Assembly (NCBI RefSeq): GCF_032362555.1
Contig: NC_083535.1
Span: forward strand, 2,418,001 to 2,482,000
Length of the DNA: 64,000 nt
Direction: 5' to 3'
DNA from: Amyelois transitella
Taxonomy: Eukaryota > Arthropoda > Insecta > Lepidoptera > Pyralidae
Below, one piece after another: positions 27,701-38,112 of this stretch. Made by a program: the position numbers and the translations under genes. Every line of letters starts with the position of its first letter. The stretch's first letter is position 1. The notes under the pieces are model-generated. The model was not told the DNA's origin and did not search any database. It saw only the letters and a program-made list of their open reading frames with translations.

Positions 27701-30339
27701 TCATAATGGTATGGTGAATAAAACTTTATTTATTAGGTTTACGAAATCTGGTGACTGTCTCTCGGAGAATTCAATACTCTAACTCAGGATGAGTTATATG
27801 ATTTAAATAATACCTATAGTATTAATCAAGACTGTAAATCTTCCACATACTAAAGTACCTACTCCCTACACAAATCGAGGATCATTCCCCGACTGTATAC
27901 AAAAACTGCTCCCAATAGCACGGTTTGCAGGGACGCAACGGGTAATGCTTTATGATGATGATGAGATAGGCAGGTGGTTTATAGTACACAAAAGCTACTC
28001 AGCACGGTCTCCCAAAACCCGTCCCAAGAACGCAGCGGAGACAGAGAGGCTAAACATTTCCATTAAAGCAGTTTTATTTGCCAACATTCGAACACAAAAG
28101 ATACTTACCGCGGCCGGTCCGTTCTCCAGAAAATGGTCGTATATGGCCAAGCCTCCGATGGCAAGGAGCAGTCCCGTGTGGAAACCGGTCATGAAGAGGC
28201 CCACGTACTGGATCAGCATGGTGATGAGGCCGAACAACAGTCCACCGCATAGAGCAACACCTGGACAAGTGGAACCAAAATTGATACCAGTTCCAAGAGA
28301 TCATACATACATTTATAAAATCACACCTCTTTCCCGGAGGAATGGGCAGAGACTACATGTATTCATGCTAGCTCGGCGGTTTCGGGTACTCTTGACCTCA
28401 CCTTTTTCCATCACGACCTTAATTCGATCAAAACATTTATAGAGGCAAAATACTCATCGCTCTTCCGTTTCCCGTGCCATGCCACGCTTCGTACGAAAAG
28501 AAAAATAAACGAGATTTCGAGATACAATGTCGCGGTTTAAATGTGTTAAATAAAAATGTTATACTGACCAACGTTTCCGTATGGCGGCATCAGTTTCTCC
28601 TGTTGGCATATAAGATAAACAATGGCCGATCCAAACGTAAAACCGGTGAGGAACATACTGGCTTTGAAACAACGGTAACCTGCAACAATGGACAAGTTTC
28701 CTTCATAAACTTACATACATATAATCACGTCTATATCCCTTGCGGGGTTGACAGAGCCAAAAAATTTGTACAATCTGATCGGCCACATTCAGCTGTTTGA
28801 CTTAATGGAAGAATCGAGATTTAATTAGCGACAGGTTGGTAGCCCATCGCCCAAAAGAAGAATCCCAAGTTTATAAGCATATCCCTTAGCTGCTTTTTAT
28901 GACATTCTTGGTAAAGGGAGGGTTGGTCCTATTCCTTTTTCTATTGTAACATTCATGCCTTATATGGAACAGGGGTGCCCTAAGCCAGAGCAAAAAATGG
29001 ATGGCAAAAGAAAATAGACAGTACCAAAAAATGCAAAAATAAACTATTCAACTGAATCGTATGGCCTTTGGGAGGCTATTAGCTCTTTCTACCCGTAAAG
29101 AATAAAGACGCGATCTAGGTTTCTGTAAACTGAAAATTACATACGATTTTCCAACCATGTAGTGGATGATGGAGTCTACATTATAATTAGCTGTTTAGTT
29201 AAACAGAATATGTATAACGCCTGCGGCGTTTAGAAACATTAGAGTTAATAATACTGGCCTTCATTTTTATAGATTCTTAGCTAATTCACTGGATAATGAA
29301 GACTTTTCGAATGTGAAGGTCGAAAACCGAAGGTGAAAATAAAAACTGAATTGAAGAATAATTAGCTCACAATAAATAGCATAACAAAAGCATCCTTTAT
29401 GAACTCAAATTCCTTCTAAAAGTAATAAATACATAATAAATAATATATTTAATTTGTGTTACGAGTTACTAACTCAACAATACTATATTTTATAATAAAA
29501 ACATATATAGATAAACATCCAAGACCCAAGCCAATCAGGGAAAGTTCGGTTCCCATCATACCCTGGCCGGGATTCGAACCCGGGACTTTCGATGTCACAA
29601 ACGAACGCACGATCGCTACGTCACAGAGGCCGTATAAGTACAAAAGTATTTTCTTGATTACTCTTGTGTCGTACGGGCTTTAGACACACATATGTATCTT
29701 TCTTATGGATGTCGTAAAAGGCGACTAAAGGATGGGCTAACAACCAGTCACTATTTAAATCTCAATTCCATCATGTTCTATGATTCTCGAAATTACAGTC
29801 AGTCAGACAGTCTCGAAAATCTATCAGTATTTTCGAGACTGTTGGCTCTGTCTACCCCATAAAGGATACCTACATTTAGAAAAGAAAACCTGATATGACA
29901 CACTGTGCCATACAAACTGCCTTCTTTACACAATTTCAAGCCTATTTCATATTGTATCATGTAAATTATAAATGAACAGTAAAAATGCTGGACTGTTGTT
30001 TGTTTCGCCGCTACTTCTACACCTACGCTTTGGAAGCCTATAGTGTAGCTTATATATAAGCGTATCCACTAAGACATAAATATACTTATGTTGACATCAA
30101 TAAGCAATACCTTTAATCCTATGTATTTTAAAAATAAATATGTTTCCATATCACTTACCAAACAGCGTGTAAACAATTCCAAAGGCGACGTACATAGCGC
30201 AAAGCACGCTTATTACAGGATCATAATTCAAGTCAATTGATGTGCAAAAAGATCCTTCAATGCGTGGCCCGTTGAAGTTGATTGTGGTGTTTGGAGGGCC
30301 TCGCGTCACGTGGGGTACTAATTGACCCGTGGACGACAT
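12750..30339 (-). CDS. TMEM198: TMEM198 orthologue, seven-pass membrane protein, complete
   Basis: Eight coding exons on the minus strand: 30159-30339, 28569-28679, 28109-28260, 16569-16641, 15655-15746, 14086-14230, 13342-13478 and 12750-12926. All have GT/AG sites, and the frame stays open for 355 residues. Diagnostic stretches are GIVYTLFGYRCFKASMFLTG across the first junction, then GLITMLIQYVGLFMTGFHTG, LTLAAWPAAAIVGL and YRYLYQVRTAHGDVISQ. Seven hydrophobic segments are visible, then a basic/Gln-rich cytoplasmic tail ending in an acidic SDDD patch. Vertebrate TMEM198 is about 360 residues and promotes Wnt signalling through LRP6 phosphorylation; that role here is by homology. The start is the ATG at 30337-30339, because the open frame further upstream has no ATG. 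The 11.5-kb third intron carries the mariner. Confidence 0.93.
12965..13080 (-). repeat. family A repeat fragment
   Basis: Reverse-strand blocks equivalent to the ATAGACGTGA tail and the TAGCCCATCGCC core are present but decayed. It lies in the last TMEM198 intron. Confidence 0.5.
15120..15330 (+). repeat. family A repeat, degenerate
   Basis: Contains TTGGGATTCTC, GGGCTAGCAACCTGTCAC, GTGAACGAGTCCTTTCAG and a tail like CTACCTCGTAAGAGATGA. It lies in TMEM198 intron 5. Confidence 0.6.
15460..15640 (-). repeat. family A repeat, 5' two-thirds
   Basis: Inverted copy with GTGACAGGTTGCTAGCCCAT, CCTATCCCTTAGTCGCCTTT and TGCCGGGAACCACACGGCA at its outer end. It directly abuts TMEM198 exon 5 (15655-15746), only about 15 nt beyond that exon's donor. 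Confidence 0.75.
16030..16240 (+). repeat. family A repeat
   Basis: GATGTCGTAAAAGGCGACTA through GAACGTGGCCATTCAGTCTT to GGATATAGACGTGACCATAT and an ATGT run. It lies between TMEM198 exons 4 and 5. Confidence 0.75.
16672..16880 (+). repeat. dispersed repeat of the 'CCGCGACTTCGTCCGC' type
   Basis: The head gccgcccgcgacttcgtccg, the phrase ggataaaaagtagcctatgt, then ggtaatcggttcagtagttt and an AT-rich end make this the best-preserved copy of that family in the window. It lies just upstream of TMEM198 exon 4 within the large intron. Confidence 0.65.
17103..17246. repeat. 23-bp inverted repeat plus a third direct copy
   Basis: Arms 17103-17125 and 17143-17165 are perfect inverted copies (GTTATAAAGAGGCAAAAAAT...). 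A direct copy of the left arm and loop recurs at about 17209-17246, separated by a (CATA)n tract and a fragment of an RTE-type tail (caggcgtgattttatgtatg). This looks like the product of template switching around a microsatellite. Confidence 0.75.
19153..19460 (+). mobile_element. RTE-like non-LTR retrotransposon, 3' end of the reverse transcriptase ORF
   Basis: Encodes the C-terminal segment with [39 protein letters not shown] and [16 protein letters not shown], a pattern typical of the tail of RTE-type LINE polymerases. The 5' part of the element, with the endonuclease and catalytic RT, is missing, so it is a dead 5'-truncated copy. A second copy of the same segment lies on the other strand at 39727-40050. 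Confidence 0.8.
19461..19680 (+). repeat. unclassified repeat following the RTE fragment
   Basis: The open frame from the LINE continues by chance through here. The sequence (gttgccggagtctgttcttg, then ccaccccagtctcctcttca) does not encode anything I recognise. Its abrupt junction with the RTE tail suggests a separate repeat. Confidence 0.3.
20967..22291 (+). mobile_element. mariner-family DNA transposon with intact transposase
   Basis: About 1.3 kb bounded by TA dinucleotides and imperfect inverted ends. The left end contains GTCAGAAAAGTATCGGGAA; the right end read on the minus strand contains GTCAAGAAAGTAGCAGGAA (15 of 19 matching). The exact outer bases are uncertain by 3-4 nt because the ends differ by a small indel. 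The element sits in TMEM198 intron 3 in the orientation opposite to that gene. Confidence 0.85.
21164..22237 (+). CDS. mariner transposase, DD34D, full length
   Basis: 357 residues from ATG 21164, which gives MDKNIEQR; the longer frame from 21089 adds an implausible hydrophobic leader. The N-terminal part is a paired-like helix-turn-helix region with the EDLPRSGRPSTS linker. Catalytic Asp residues are in TGDETWVYEFD, HHDNAPSH and YSPDMAPADFFLF, with exactly 34 residues between the second and third, which defines the mariner DD34D signature. The protein cuts and pastes its own element into TA sites. The usual length is about 345 residues, and no frameshift or stop is present, so it could be functional. 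The motif wording resembles the irritans-like group, but the subfamily needs a tree. Confidence 0.93.
   Translation: MDKNIEQRVCLKFCIANGISCSESLKMLQKAYGESTLSKTRAYEWYKAFKSGRDVMEDLPRSGRPSTSATEVNIAKVKEIVTENPHSTLREIATELSVSHESIRTILTNNLGMKHVAARLVPKDLNFFQKLNRMRFAEDMLERVNSDPTFMKRIVTGDETWVYEFDMQTSQQASEWRLPTEPKPKKPRQRRSKVKVMLTVFFDYRGVVHSEFLPEGQTVNKEYYLSVMRRLREQIRRKRPDLWKENSWILHHDNAPSHKAIIVNEFLTKHSTNTIEQPPYSPDMAPADFFLFPKLKLPLRGTRFQSVEDIKENSRRELTSIPETAFKKCFDDWIIRWRKCIVSKGAYFEGDKINLDE
22300..22412 (-). repeat. tRNA-derived SINE head
   Basis: On the minus strand it reads like a tRNA promoter region: a box A-like segment near GGTGGTCGAATAGGTAAGGT and a box B-like segment ending in a decayed GGTTCGAATCC (here ATACGAATCC). 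It immediately follows the mariner right end. Confidence 0.5.
22997..23040. repeat. perfect 16-bp hairpin
   Basis: TATATCAGACTCACAA at 22997-23012 and its exact complement at 23025-23040 enclose a 12-nt loop. It is isolated in the large TMEM198 intron. Confidence 0.7.
28300..28425 (-). repeat. RTE-like LINE 3' tail
   Basis: Carries the reverse complement of the tail found after the RTE ORF (acctctttcccggagg, attcatgctagctcggcggt, gggtactcttgacctca). It is noncoding and lies in TMEM198 intron 2. Confidence 0.5.
28705..28970 (-). repeat. family A repeat
   Basis: Inverted copy: ATAATCACGTCTATATCCCT and GCGGGGTTGACAGAGCC at the tail end, then GTAGCCCATCGCCCAAAAGA and CATATCCCTTAGCTGC. It lies in TMEM198 intron 1, about 25 nt upstream of exon 2. 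Confidence 0.7.
29470..29638 (-). repeat. tRNA-derived SINE
   Basis: Read on the minus strand it opens with CGGCCTCTGTGACGTAGCGA (box A-like) and has a perfect box B, GGTTCGAATCC, about 45 nt later. A tail follows with TTGGATGTTTATCTATATAT and an AT-rich end. This is a pol III-type SINE rather than a tRNA gene, because no cloverleaf anticodon arm can be built. It lies in TMEM198 intron 1. Confidence 0.75.
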
Positions 30340-30392
30340 CTTGGAATCGGTTAGAAGAAGTTCATGAAGAAGATTCTCCTCCAAAGAAAGTT
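30340..30392 (-). promoter_or_regulatory. TMEM198 5' leader with a five-codon uORF
   Basis: The first coding exon extends upstream to an acceptor at 30393-30396 (gcag), so 53 nt of leader precede the start codon. Inside it, 30351-30365 reads ATG plus three codons and TAA (M-N-F-F-stop), ending 11 nt before the main ATG and out of frame with it. Such a short uORF close to the start could reduce initiation; this is inference. Confidence 0.6.
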
Positions 30393-31779
30393 CTGCAAAA
30401 TAACTTTTAGTCAGAAAATTATAAGTGCCATATATGATATATAGATAAAAAATGCATTTTTAAATCTTAGTCTTAACTAGTATTATTAATGCAAAAGTAA
30501 GTGTGTTTGTTACCTCTTCAAGAGTTATCAACTGTGTCAACATATGTACAAAAAATCATTTAAAGTTTGTTTAATCAAAATCGGTTCACTAAAAAAAAGT
30601 TATCATCATTTGAATGAACTCAAGGCATGAGTTTGCCTACAAATAAGTTTATGCGGAATAAATCGAAATTTACGCAGGCAACAGCTTGTTTAAAATATAA
30701 GTTGGGATATGGATAGTACCTGAGTGATGTCTGTACTTGGAATATATTGGCAAAAAATCAATGTACAGATATATATAAGACCAACAGAAGCCAAAAGTAT
30801 TATAGCAAGTAATATAAATGAGAAAAATAAAGAAAGTCTGTAACAATGTGCGTGTGTTTCTTACTCATTCATAGAATTATGACTAACTGAATGAAACTAC
30901 TGACTTTTATAAAACTTTGAAGTTTTATAGCACACCGATATGTTAAATCTACACAGAAATTTGGGGCAGATAAAGTCACAGGCAAGAGCTAGAAATTCAA
31001 AATGATTTTGTAACTACATTTACATTGTGCTGAAAATTATGCAATATATACTATCCATAATTATTATTATGCATACATACATACATAAAATCACGCCTCT
31101 TTCCCGGAGGGGTAGGCGAAAGAAGTTATGTTTTTATTATTATTATATATTGATAAGTATTGTAAATGGGAAAATGTGTGTTTGTTTTTATACTTTTAAT
31201 GATTTTACTTGACAAAGATTTATTTAACAAATGCAAGTAATTAATATTTAGTAAGAAATAGAATTGGTCATCCATTTTATAGGGTATGTAAGAATCATAA
31301 AGAAATACTTTAATATAAACGATGTTTCAGTATTTAGCTGTACCTGTAGGATTCTGTGACAGACATTTGTTGAAGGTAAATACCTACCTGTAGGAGTCTA
31401 GGCATACATTTATTGAAACTAAGAAACCCTTCAGTTATCGTATCTCAGGACATAAATAACAGGAAACAGAATGATTATTTTAATGTGGGTAGTATCACCA
31501 AATACATGGAAAGTATGGTGCATACACATATTTCCTAGTAAGTAGCTTCATGCACGAAAGCGTGACAAATGACTCCAAACGATACATACATTATCATGAA
31601 GATATACATGATACATTTTATCGGGTAACTAGTTTATCGCAAGTTTACAAAAACCAGCATCTTGCAACTTTCACCAAACGTCAATAAATTTGTTGCAAAA
31701 AAACAATCCACTCAAAGTGCAGAAGCACAGATATGCATTTTGTTGAATTTAACTAAAAAATTGTAAAGAAAATACTCAC

Positions 31780-31900
31780 CACCGACCACAAAATTGTCGA
31801 TTTCACATTGTAATTTTATATGACTGAGGAAAACTACACATCGCGTATTGTTGGGTCACTCTTCAGTTCATTAATAAGACTATACTTTTGTCTTCAAAAA
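31780..31900 (-). other. probable noncoding first exon of TMEM198
   Basis: On the minus strand a good donor (GTCGGTG|gtgagtatt) ends at 31780. It is preceded by sequence without a long frame and with TCAGT-type initiator motifs (for example in tcctcagtc). It lies 1.4 kb upstream of the leader acceptor at 30392. The transcription start is not determined, so the upper boundary is approximate. Confidence 0.4.
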
Positions 31901-32164
31901 TAGAAATCAAAACCATTTCGCATAACAAAGGTAACCACTCGAAAAGATAACAAAGGAATAAACCGTTATCCTTTTCTCGATTTTCTCCAAGTTTCTGTCT
32001 TGTTGCCTGTTTACTCACTATCACTACCACTTGACTGCTCGGACTGCGGACTGAATAAAGTTACCAGGATACTACTAAATAAACTACTAATTTAGTAAAA
32101 TAGTGATAGCCTTCCACTACCTTAAAAACTTCTGAATAACGAATACATACTTTGAGGTCGCATT

Positions 32165-32188
32165 TTCTCACATAATATTATGTGAGAA
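32165..32188. repeat. 24-bp perfect palindrome
   Basis: TTCTCACATAAT followed by its exact complement with no spacer. It lies in the divergent TMEM198/DDI intergenic region. Confidence 0.7.
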
Positions 32189-32394
32189 GTCTTATCATCG
32201 GAAATACCTTCGTCATTCTTTATGTGGAATAATAATGCTTATTCTTCATAATTCTCATTAGATCTTGTAAACCCTTAAAATTTTTACAAAATTGTGAATT
32301 ACTCAATAGTAGTTATTGGATTATTTACAACTATGTTTAAATTTAATTATTATATTTATAATTATTTTGTGTGTGGTTGCCGATATTTTAGAAT

Positions 32395-32580
32395 AGGACC
32401 ACTCCTTATCTCTGTCGTGGTTGTCGTAAACGGCTACTAAAGGAATGTTTAAAATCTTTAGATTCTTCTTATGGGTGATTAACTAGCAACCTGTCACTAT
32501 TTAAATCTTAATTCCGTCACTACGCCATACAGCTAAGCGTGGCCTTTCAGTTTCTTCAAGACTTGACTATATGTTTAATT
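32395..32580 (+). repeat. family A repeat, degenerate
   Basis: AGGACCACTCCTTATCTCTG, GTTGTCGTAAACGGCTACTA, TAGCAACCTGTCACTATTTA and GCGTGGCCTTTCAGTTTCTT in the usual order. It lies upstream of the DDI gene. Confidence 0.6.
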
Positions 32581-32618
32581 ATATGTATTAAAAATTTGAA
32601 ACGTTAACGTTAATTATA

Positions 32619-33078
32619 CAGGGTGATTTTTAATTCAACTGCATAAATTTAACTGTTAAGTGTACTCATCTAAAGGGTATTTAAAAACGTTAAAAGAAAA
32701 ATATCGGTTCATATTTCAGAAAGTAAGAAAAAAAATAAAAGTATCAAAATCCACGATCCTAAATACGTCATATCACCCCGGCCGGATTCAGAGGTCAACG
32801 ACACAATTCATTCAGCTAAGCGATCTCGACAACTCTGTAGGTACTTTCCTTGATCTTGATACTAGAAAAATATTTTTTTTTCAGACATTTATTTACATGT
32901 TTAGTTTTAATTTCTTTTTGTAGTATTGGTCTTTAATAAAGCGTGTGACGTAGTTATTGAGGGTTTTTTAAATGTGAAAATGATGACGTTTAATTTAAAT
33001 AAAAATAGGCTCAAATGGCTCAGAACCATGGGTATAATCTATGTTTAAAAGGATGCAGTTGTTTTAAATGTCACCCTG
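32619..33078. mobile_element. 460-bp MITE with CAGGGTGA ends
   Basis: The left end CAGGGTGATTTTTAATTCAA and the right end (inverted, CAGGGTGACATTTAAAACAA) share about 30 bp of terminal inverted repeat. Both ends extend into AACTGCAT, and both are flanked by TA. No transposase is encoded. It lies between the TMEM198 and DDI start regions. The superfamily is not certain. Confidence 0.7.
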
Positions 33079-33462
33079 TATAAAAATAAACAGATGGTTA
33101 AGTGCGGTTTAAAACAAAAAGAAATATTGGTATGGCTTACTGACTTGAAATTATTGTTTATACATGAGCCAATCCAATCCGAAAATGGTGGTATAACAAT
33201 GGACCGGTTTCATCGATGCCTTGAGGATGGGATTGGCTTAGAGGAATGGCTCGAAAAATCGCCCTGGTTTAAGTAGCCGTCGTAGTAATATAATACCGCT
33301 TAATTTATTGTCTGATTCTGAGGTCTGATTCTAATTTCTGAATAACGACAACATTAATATCTTTTGTCCCAGGAAAAATCAATACTATCAGTATTTTTTT
33401 ATACTGGCAACACCTATCTCCCTCGCTCGAACATTTTGCTAGGTAGGGAGAGGGTTTTGCTT

Positions 33463-33467
33463 TCAGT
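33463..33467 (+). promoter_or_regulatory. candidate initiator (TCAGT) for the DDI gene
   Basis: TTTCAGTCC lies 163 nt upstream of the DDI start codon and fits the arthropod TCAGT initiator. No TATA box is evident. Low confidence without transcript data. Confidence 0.25.
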
Positions 33468-33629
33468 CCAGCCAAAACTTTCTGCGTTTTTGTTGAAGGA
33501 GGCAGAAGTCAACGAAGCACAGTGATGGTGATCTAAAAAGATGTTTTGGCTTGTCATCCCCGAAATATAAACACTATACAAACCGCGCTCTTTGTTCGTT
33601 CCAAGTCGGCATATCACCAAAATTTCACA

Positions 33630-36600
33630 ATGAAAATTACAGTGACCACTCTCAATGACGAGATTTTCGTCTTGGACGTCTCAGAAGATCTGGAGCTGGA
33701 GAATTTCAAGGCGTTCTGCGAAATTGAATCAGGATTTCCCGCGAAAGACATCACTTTGAACTTCAACGGCAAGCCTCTTCTGGACGATAAGAAATCATTG
33801 AAGGAGCATGGCGTGCACGACGGAGATGTCATCGTGCTGCTACATATGCTGCAATCAGCGTCGAACCTCAACGTGAACGACTCGAGCCAAGGTAACAATG
33901 TTTTCCTCTTACAATGTTATCACGTCCACTCGCAATCTGCTTTGTCATCTTGTGTTTATGTCAGTGACATTGCGCGTCAGAAAAATTGTCATAAATATCG
34001 GACTGGCCAAGAACTGGCATTTTTTAAATGAAATTCAATGTCACTATGAAAACATAAAAAAGAATCATAAATGATGACAAAGCTGTCATAGACATTAATC
34101 AGATATTCAAATATTTTTTAAATAAATGCAAAAAATTTCCTCTACCTTGCAGCTTTGCCATCAGGGTTGGCTAACTTAGACTTCAGCAACATCCAAGTGC
34201 CGACTGGAGCGAGCACTTCTATGGCTTCTCGAAATCCACCAGTCGAGGAAGATCCCCGTATCATTCGTGAGATGTTTCTCGCGAATCCAGACCAACTCGC
34301 ATTGCTCAAGCAGAACAATCCAAGATTAGCGGATGCCCTTCTCAGCGGCAACCTTGGTGAGCCCCCATACATTCTATATAACAAAATTTGAATTTCAGAT
34401 ATGTTGCTGTCTAATACATTTGAATATATTTTTTGCACAGATACATTTGCATCGGTGCTTCGAGAACAAATATCTGCAAGAACGGAGCGCCAGCAACAAA
34501 GAATAAGGTAAAGTACACATGTATTTACATTTCTTGTTTTAATTTTTTTTTCCACTAAATTCTTGTCCCTCTGCAATATGCTAAAGGCATGATAGTATCT
34601 GTTAACTTTTCTTCCCTACCTTATGACACTATGTTTTTCGTTTAACTTTCAATTCCCTTAACACCCCTCCCTTATTAAATGTTCAGTTTTGTTAGTTTGT
34701 TAAAGTTTTGTTAGTCATTGTCTCTTTAACAAAGTCAAATCAATGACTATCAAAAATACATGTACATATTTTGCCATATAGTAAGTAATTATTTAATAAC
34801 CTAATTGTAAACAATAATATATTTATAGTCATTTCTAAAATGCCAGACACAGCTATTTTAATTATAAAGACATAAGAATAATCTGTCATTAGTAATTACT
34901 ATTACATGGCGTCATTACACTTGCACAACAATGCATTTTGCGGTTTATTACCGTTAATTATAATGTGACTAAACTACTTAAAATATGTATTAATAAAAAT
35001 GTCGAAATTTTTTTTTACCAATTTATTAAGTTGGAACAGTAAAATGAGCTGTATCAGAAACAAAGATACCACAAACTCTTGGAACTATGCAGCATATACA
35101 TATGTATACAAAACATAATTTTATATAGTAAAAAATATATTTCCTTAGCTTGGTTCACAATGAAAAAGATAAGCTTGTGTTATCTGAGATATTTATATTT
35201 TTGGGATGGGACTCTGGAATTATTAATATTCAGAGTACACTGATTTCCTAAACATAAAATCCCTTACACACCAAAATAAAAATACATACTTATGACAACA
35301 TTAAAATATCATTAACATTAATAAAATAATAACAATAAATCTTCAAAGAGTACTAATTTATCAAATTTTAATCTTAGGATGATGAACTCTGACCCATTCG
35401 ATACTGAAGCTCAAAGAATGATAGCCGAAGAGATCCGGCAGAAAAATATTGAAGCCAACATGGAAGCTGCCATGGAGTACAACCCCGAGACTTTCGGCAC
35501 AGTGGTCATGCTTTACATAAACTGTCATGTCAATGGGTAAGTGTTAAATAAACCTTTCAGGTCCTCTTACATACATGCAATCATGACTCCATCCCTTACT
35601 GAGTGACTAAATGTAGACAGAGTCTCCGAAAGACTGAAAGACAACGCTTATTGCTAAATTAACGAACTGAGATTAAAATAGTGCCAGGTTGCTAGCCCAT
35701 TGCATAAAAGAAGAATCAGCCCCCGTACTATGGCACGCGTTAATCCGTTTTTACCGTGCGAAAAACTATCGCTGTTTCATACTTTAGTGATAAAGACGCA
35801 CAGCATATTCGAAGAGTTGAACATATATATCAGGAACAAGGATAGATAGATCTATAGGATGTGATGGAAGTGAGATTCAAAGATTGACAGGTTGCTGGCT
35901 CATCAGCTAAAACAACTTATAACGCCTTAGATAGATCTCATTTCTGTCATAATATGTATTTATTTTGAAATATTCATTAAAACCATTTTCTTAATGTAGT
36001 CAAGGTGCATTCGTCCACGGTCTAGGTTAAAGTAATTAATATCTGTTTTTAAAAATAATAGTTTAAAAAAAACTAAAAAACTACGCTTTATTGCTAATCA
36101 AACTAAAAAATAGAAAATAAAATTTAAAGACAAAGGAATTATAAAACAGTAGTAGCAAGTCGAACAATCGGTTATAGTCAATTACCTCCGATTAAAATTA
36201 TAACAAAATTAAATTTATAAACAAAACAATTGAAATCTGAGTAAAAAGCGTGGGGTGCCTGATGTAGTAAATATTAAAATCATTCTATTAGCATATATTT
36301 ATGACAAGAGAGTTATGAAAATGAAGTAAAATGCACCCCACGCTTTTTACTCTGATTTAAATTGTTTTGTTTATAAATTTAATTTTGTTATAATTTTAAT
36401 CGGAGGTAATTGACTATAACCGATTGTTCGACTTGCTACTACTGTTTTATAATTCCTTTGTCTTTAAATTTTATTTTCTATTTTTTAGTTTGATTAGCAA
36501 TAAAGCGTAGTTTTTTAGTTTTTTTTAAACTATTATTTATTTTCTATTTTTTAGTTTGATTAGCAATAAAACGCCTAGTTTTTTAGTTTTTTTATACAAT

Positions 36601-38081
36601 TATTTTTTGGTAGAAGTGTTAACTTCCTACTACTTCTACTACGCTGTATAACTATCTTACTAGAAATGACTTTTGCAACCATGCGCCCATCGTCGGAGGT
36701 TTTCACAACTAACTTTCTTAAAGTTATATGTGGCCTGATTGGATTAAATCTCATAATATTCTCATCATCATGATTCTTTTTTAGGCGATGGGCTAGCAAC
36801 CTGTCACTATTTGAATCTCAATTCTATCTTAAAGCCCAATAGCTGAAGGTGGCTTATCAGTCTTTACAAGACTGTTGGCTCTGTCTACCCCGCAAGGGAT
36901 ATAGACGTGATTATATGTATGCATGTATGTATGATGATTGTTAAACCCAGTTGAAAAGAATTTTATAGTGATAAATCACTGTTAATAATATTTTTGACTA
37001 TCCAGCAAACATAACAATTTTCGATTGTGGCCTTGCCAGGAATCAAACCACAAGATTAAGAGGCAGATTGATACAGGAACAAAAATATTTCAAACATACC
37101 TCCACTGCCTTTACAACCAGGAACGCAACAATGTTTATCTGAAGACATCGTGGCACTTTTGTAGTAAAATCTGTCTTTCACAAAAACAAACACAAACTTG
37201 GGACTCCTATCTCAAATAATCAGGTACTTTTTACAGGAGTCCTATCTCAAAATATCTGCACAACACAGTGAACACAGTCAGAGTCCAATCTCAGATGATA
37301 AAATCACACGAATATCCGGAAGAACAAAGCTCGACTCAACGGAAGATTCCAAACTCCAAATAACGACAAGTTATCAGCACAAAACAAAGTGCAAATAGGT
37401 AAATACACAGGCACCGGTAAAAAAACAGAAAGAAAGTTTACAGGTGTTAGAATCGAATTCAAAACTTACTGCAAAACTTATTTTACATAAATAAACAAAC
37501 TGTCACTCATTTTCCAAGCGAGTATTACAGTGTTGCTATTATAAATATGCAAAAGTTACATAATGTTAATTCAAGAATCGCATTAATATGTTAAATACGT
37601 ATTAAATATCGCAAAGTTCTGTAGGTAGTAACTTTATTCTTGTATTGTTGTAAATTTAGTTGTTCAATTTTCATTTATTACTTTTGTTTTATTACTTATA
37701 TATTTTTTATTGTTTTAAAATATTCTACTAATTCTACTATTGTTTCTAATGGTAATTCTAAATGGAGCGATGCGATGAAATAAAAAAGCCTCAGGTTAAT
37801 AGTAACATTATATGGAAATATATTACATCTCTTTTTGGACTCCTTATACGTCAGAACTTCTTGGTTTCTTGTATGGAGATTACTGGCACTGGTGCTATCT
37901 CTGTCTCTCTTACTCTCATACGAAGGATCTAAAAATGAATTTATTAATCCTGGCAGTTTTAATAAGGATAATGAGAAACTCTTATCAAAATATTGCATTG
38001 TCATCGGTCCTTGATACGTGTGCAAAGTTTCAAGTTGATCAGACGTTTAGAAATCAGTGAAAATTAAGCTCAAAGATTCCG

Positions 38082-38112
<31 letters not shown>

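Noticed and set aside
27945-28442. 165-codon plus-strand frame
   Set aside because: It is the antisense shadow of TMEM198 exon 3 with an RTE tail at its end; no domain is recognised.
29560-29640. Possible tRNA gene
   Set aside because: Box A and B are present, but no full cloverleaf can be drawn and a SINE tail follows, so it is annotated as a SINE.
30340-30384. N-terminal extension of the TMEM198 first exon
   Set aside because: The open frame there begins with TTG, not ATG. The first ATG in frame is at 30337-30339.
37696-38060. Overlapping 109- and 82-codon frames on opposite strands in DDI intron 4
   Set aside because: They overlap each other, have no family resemblance and end next to a microsatellite.
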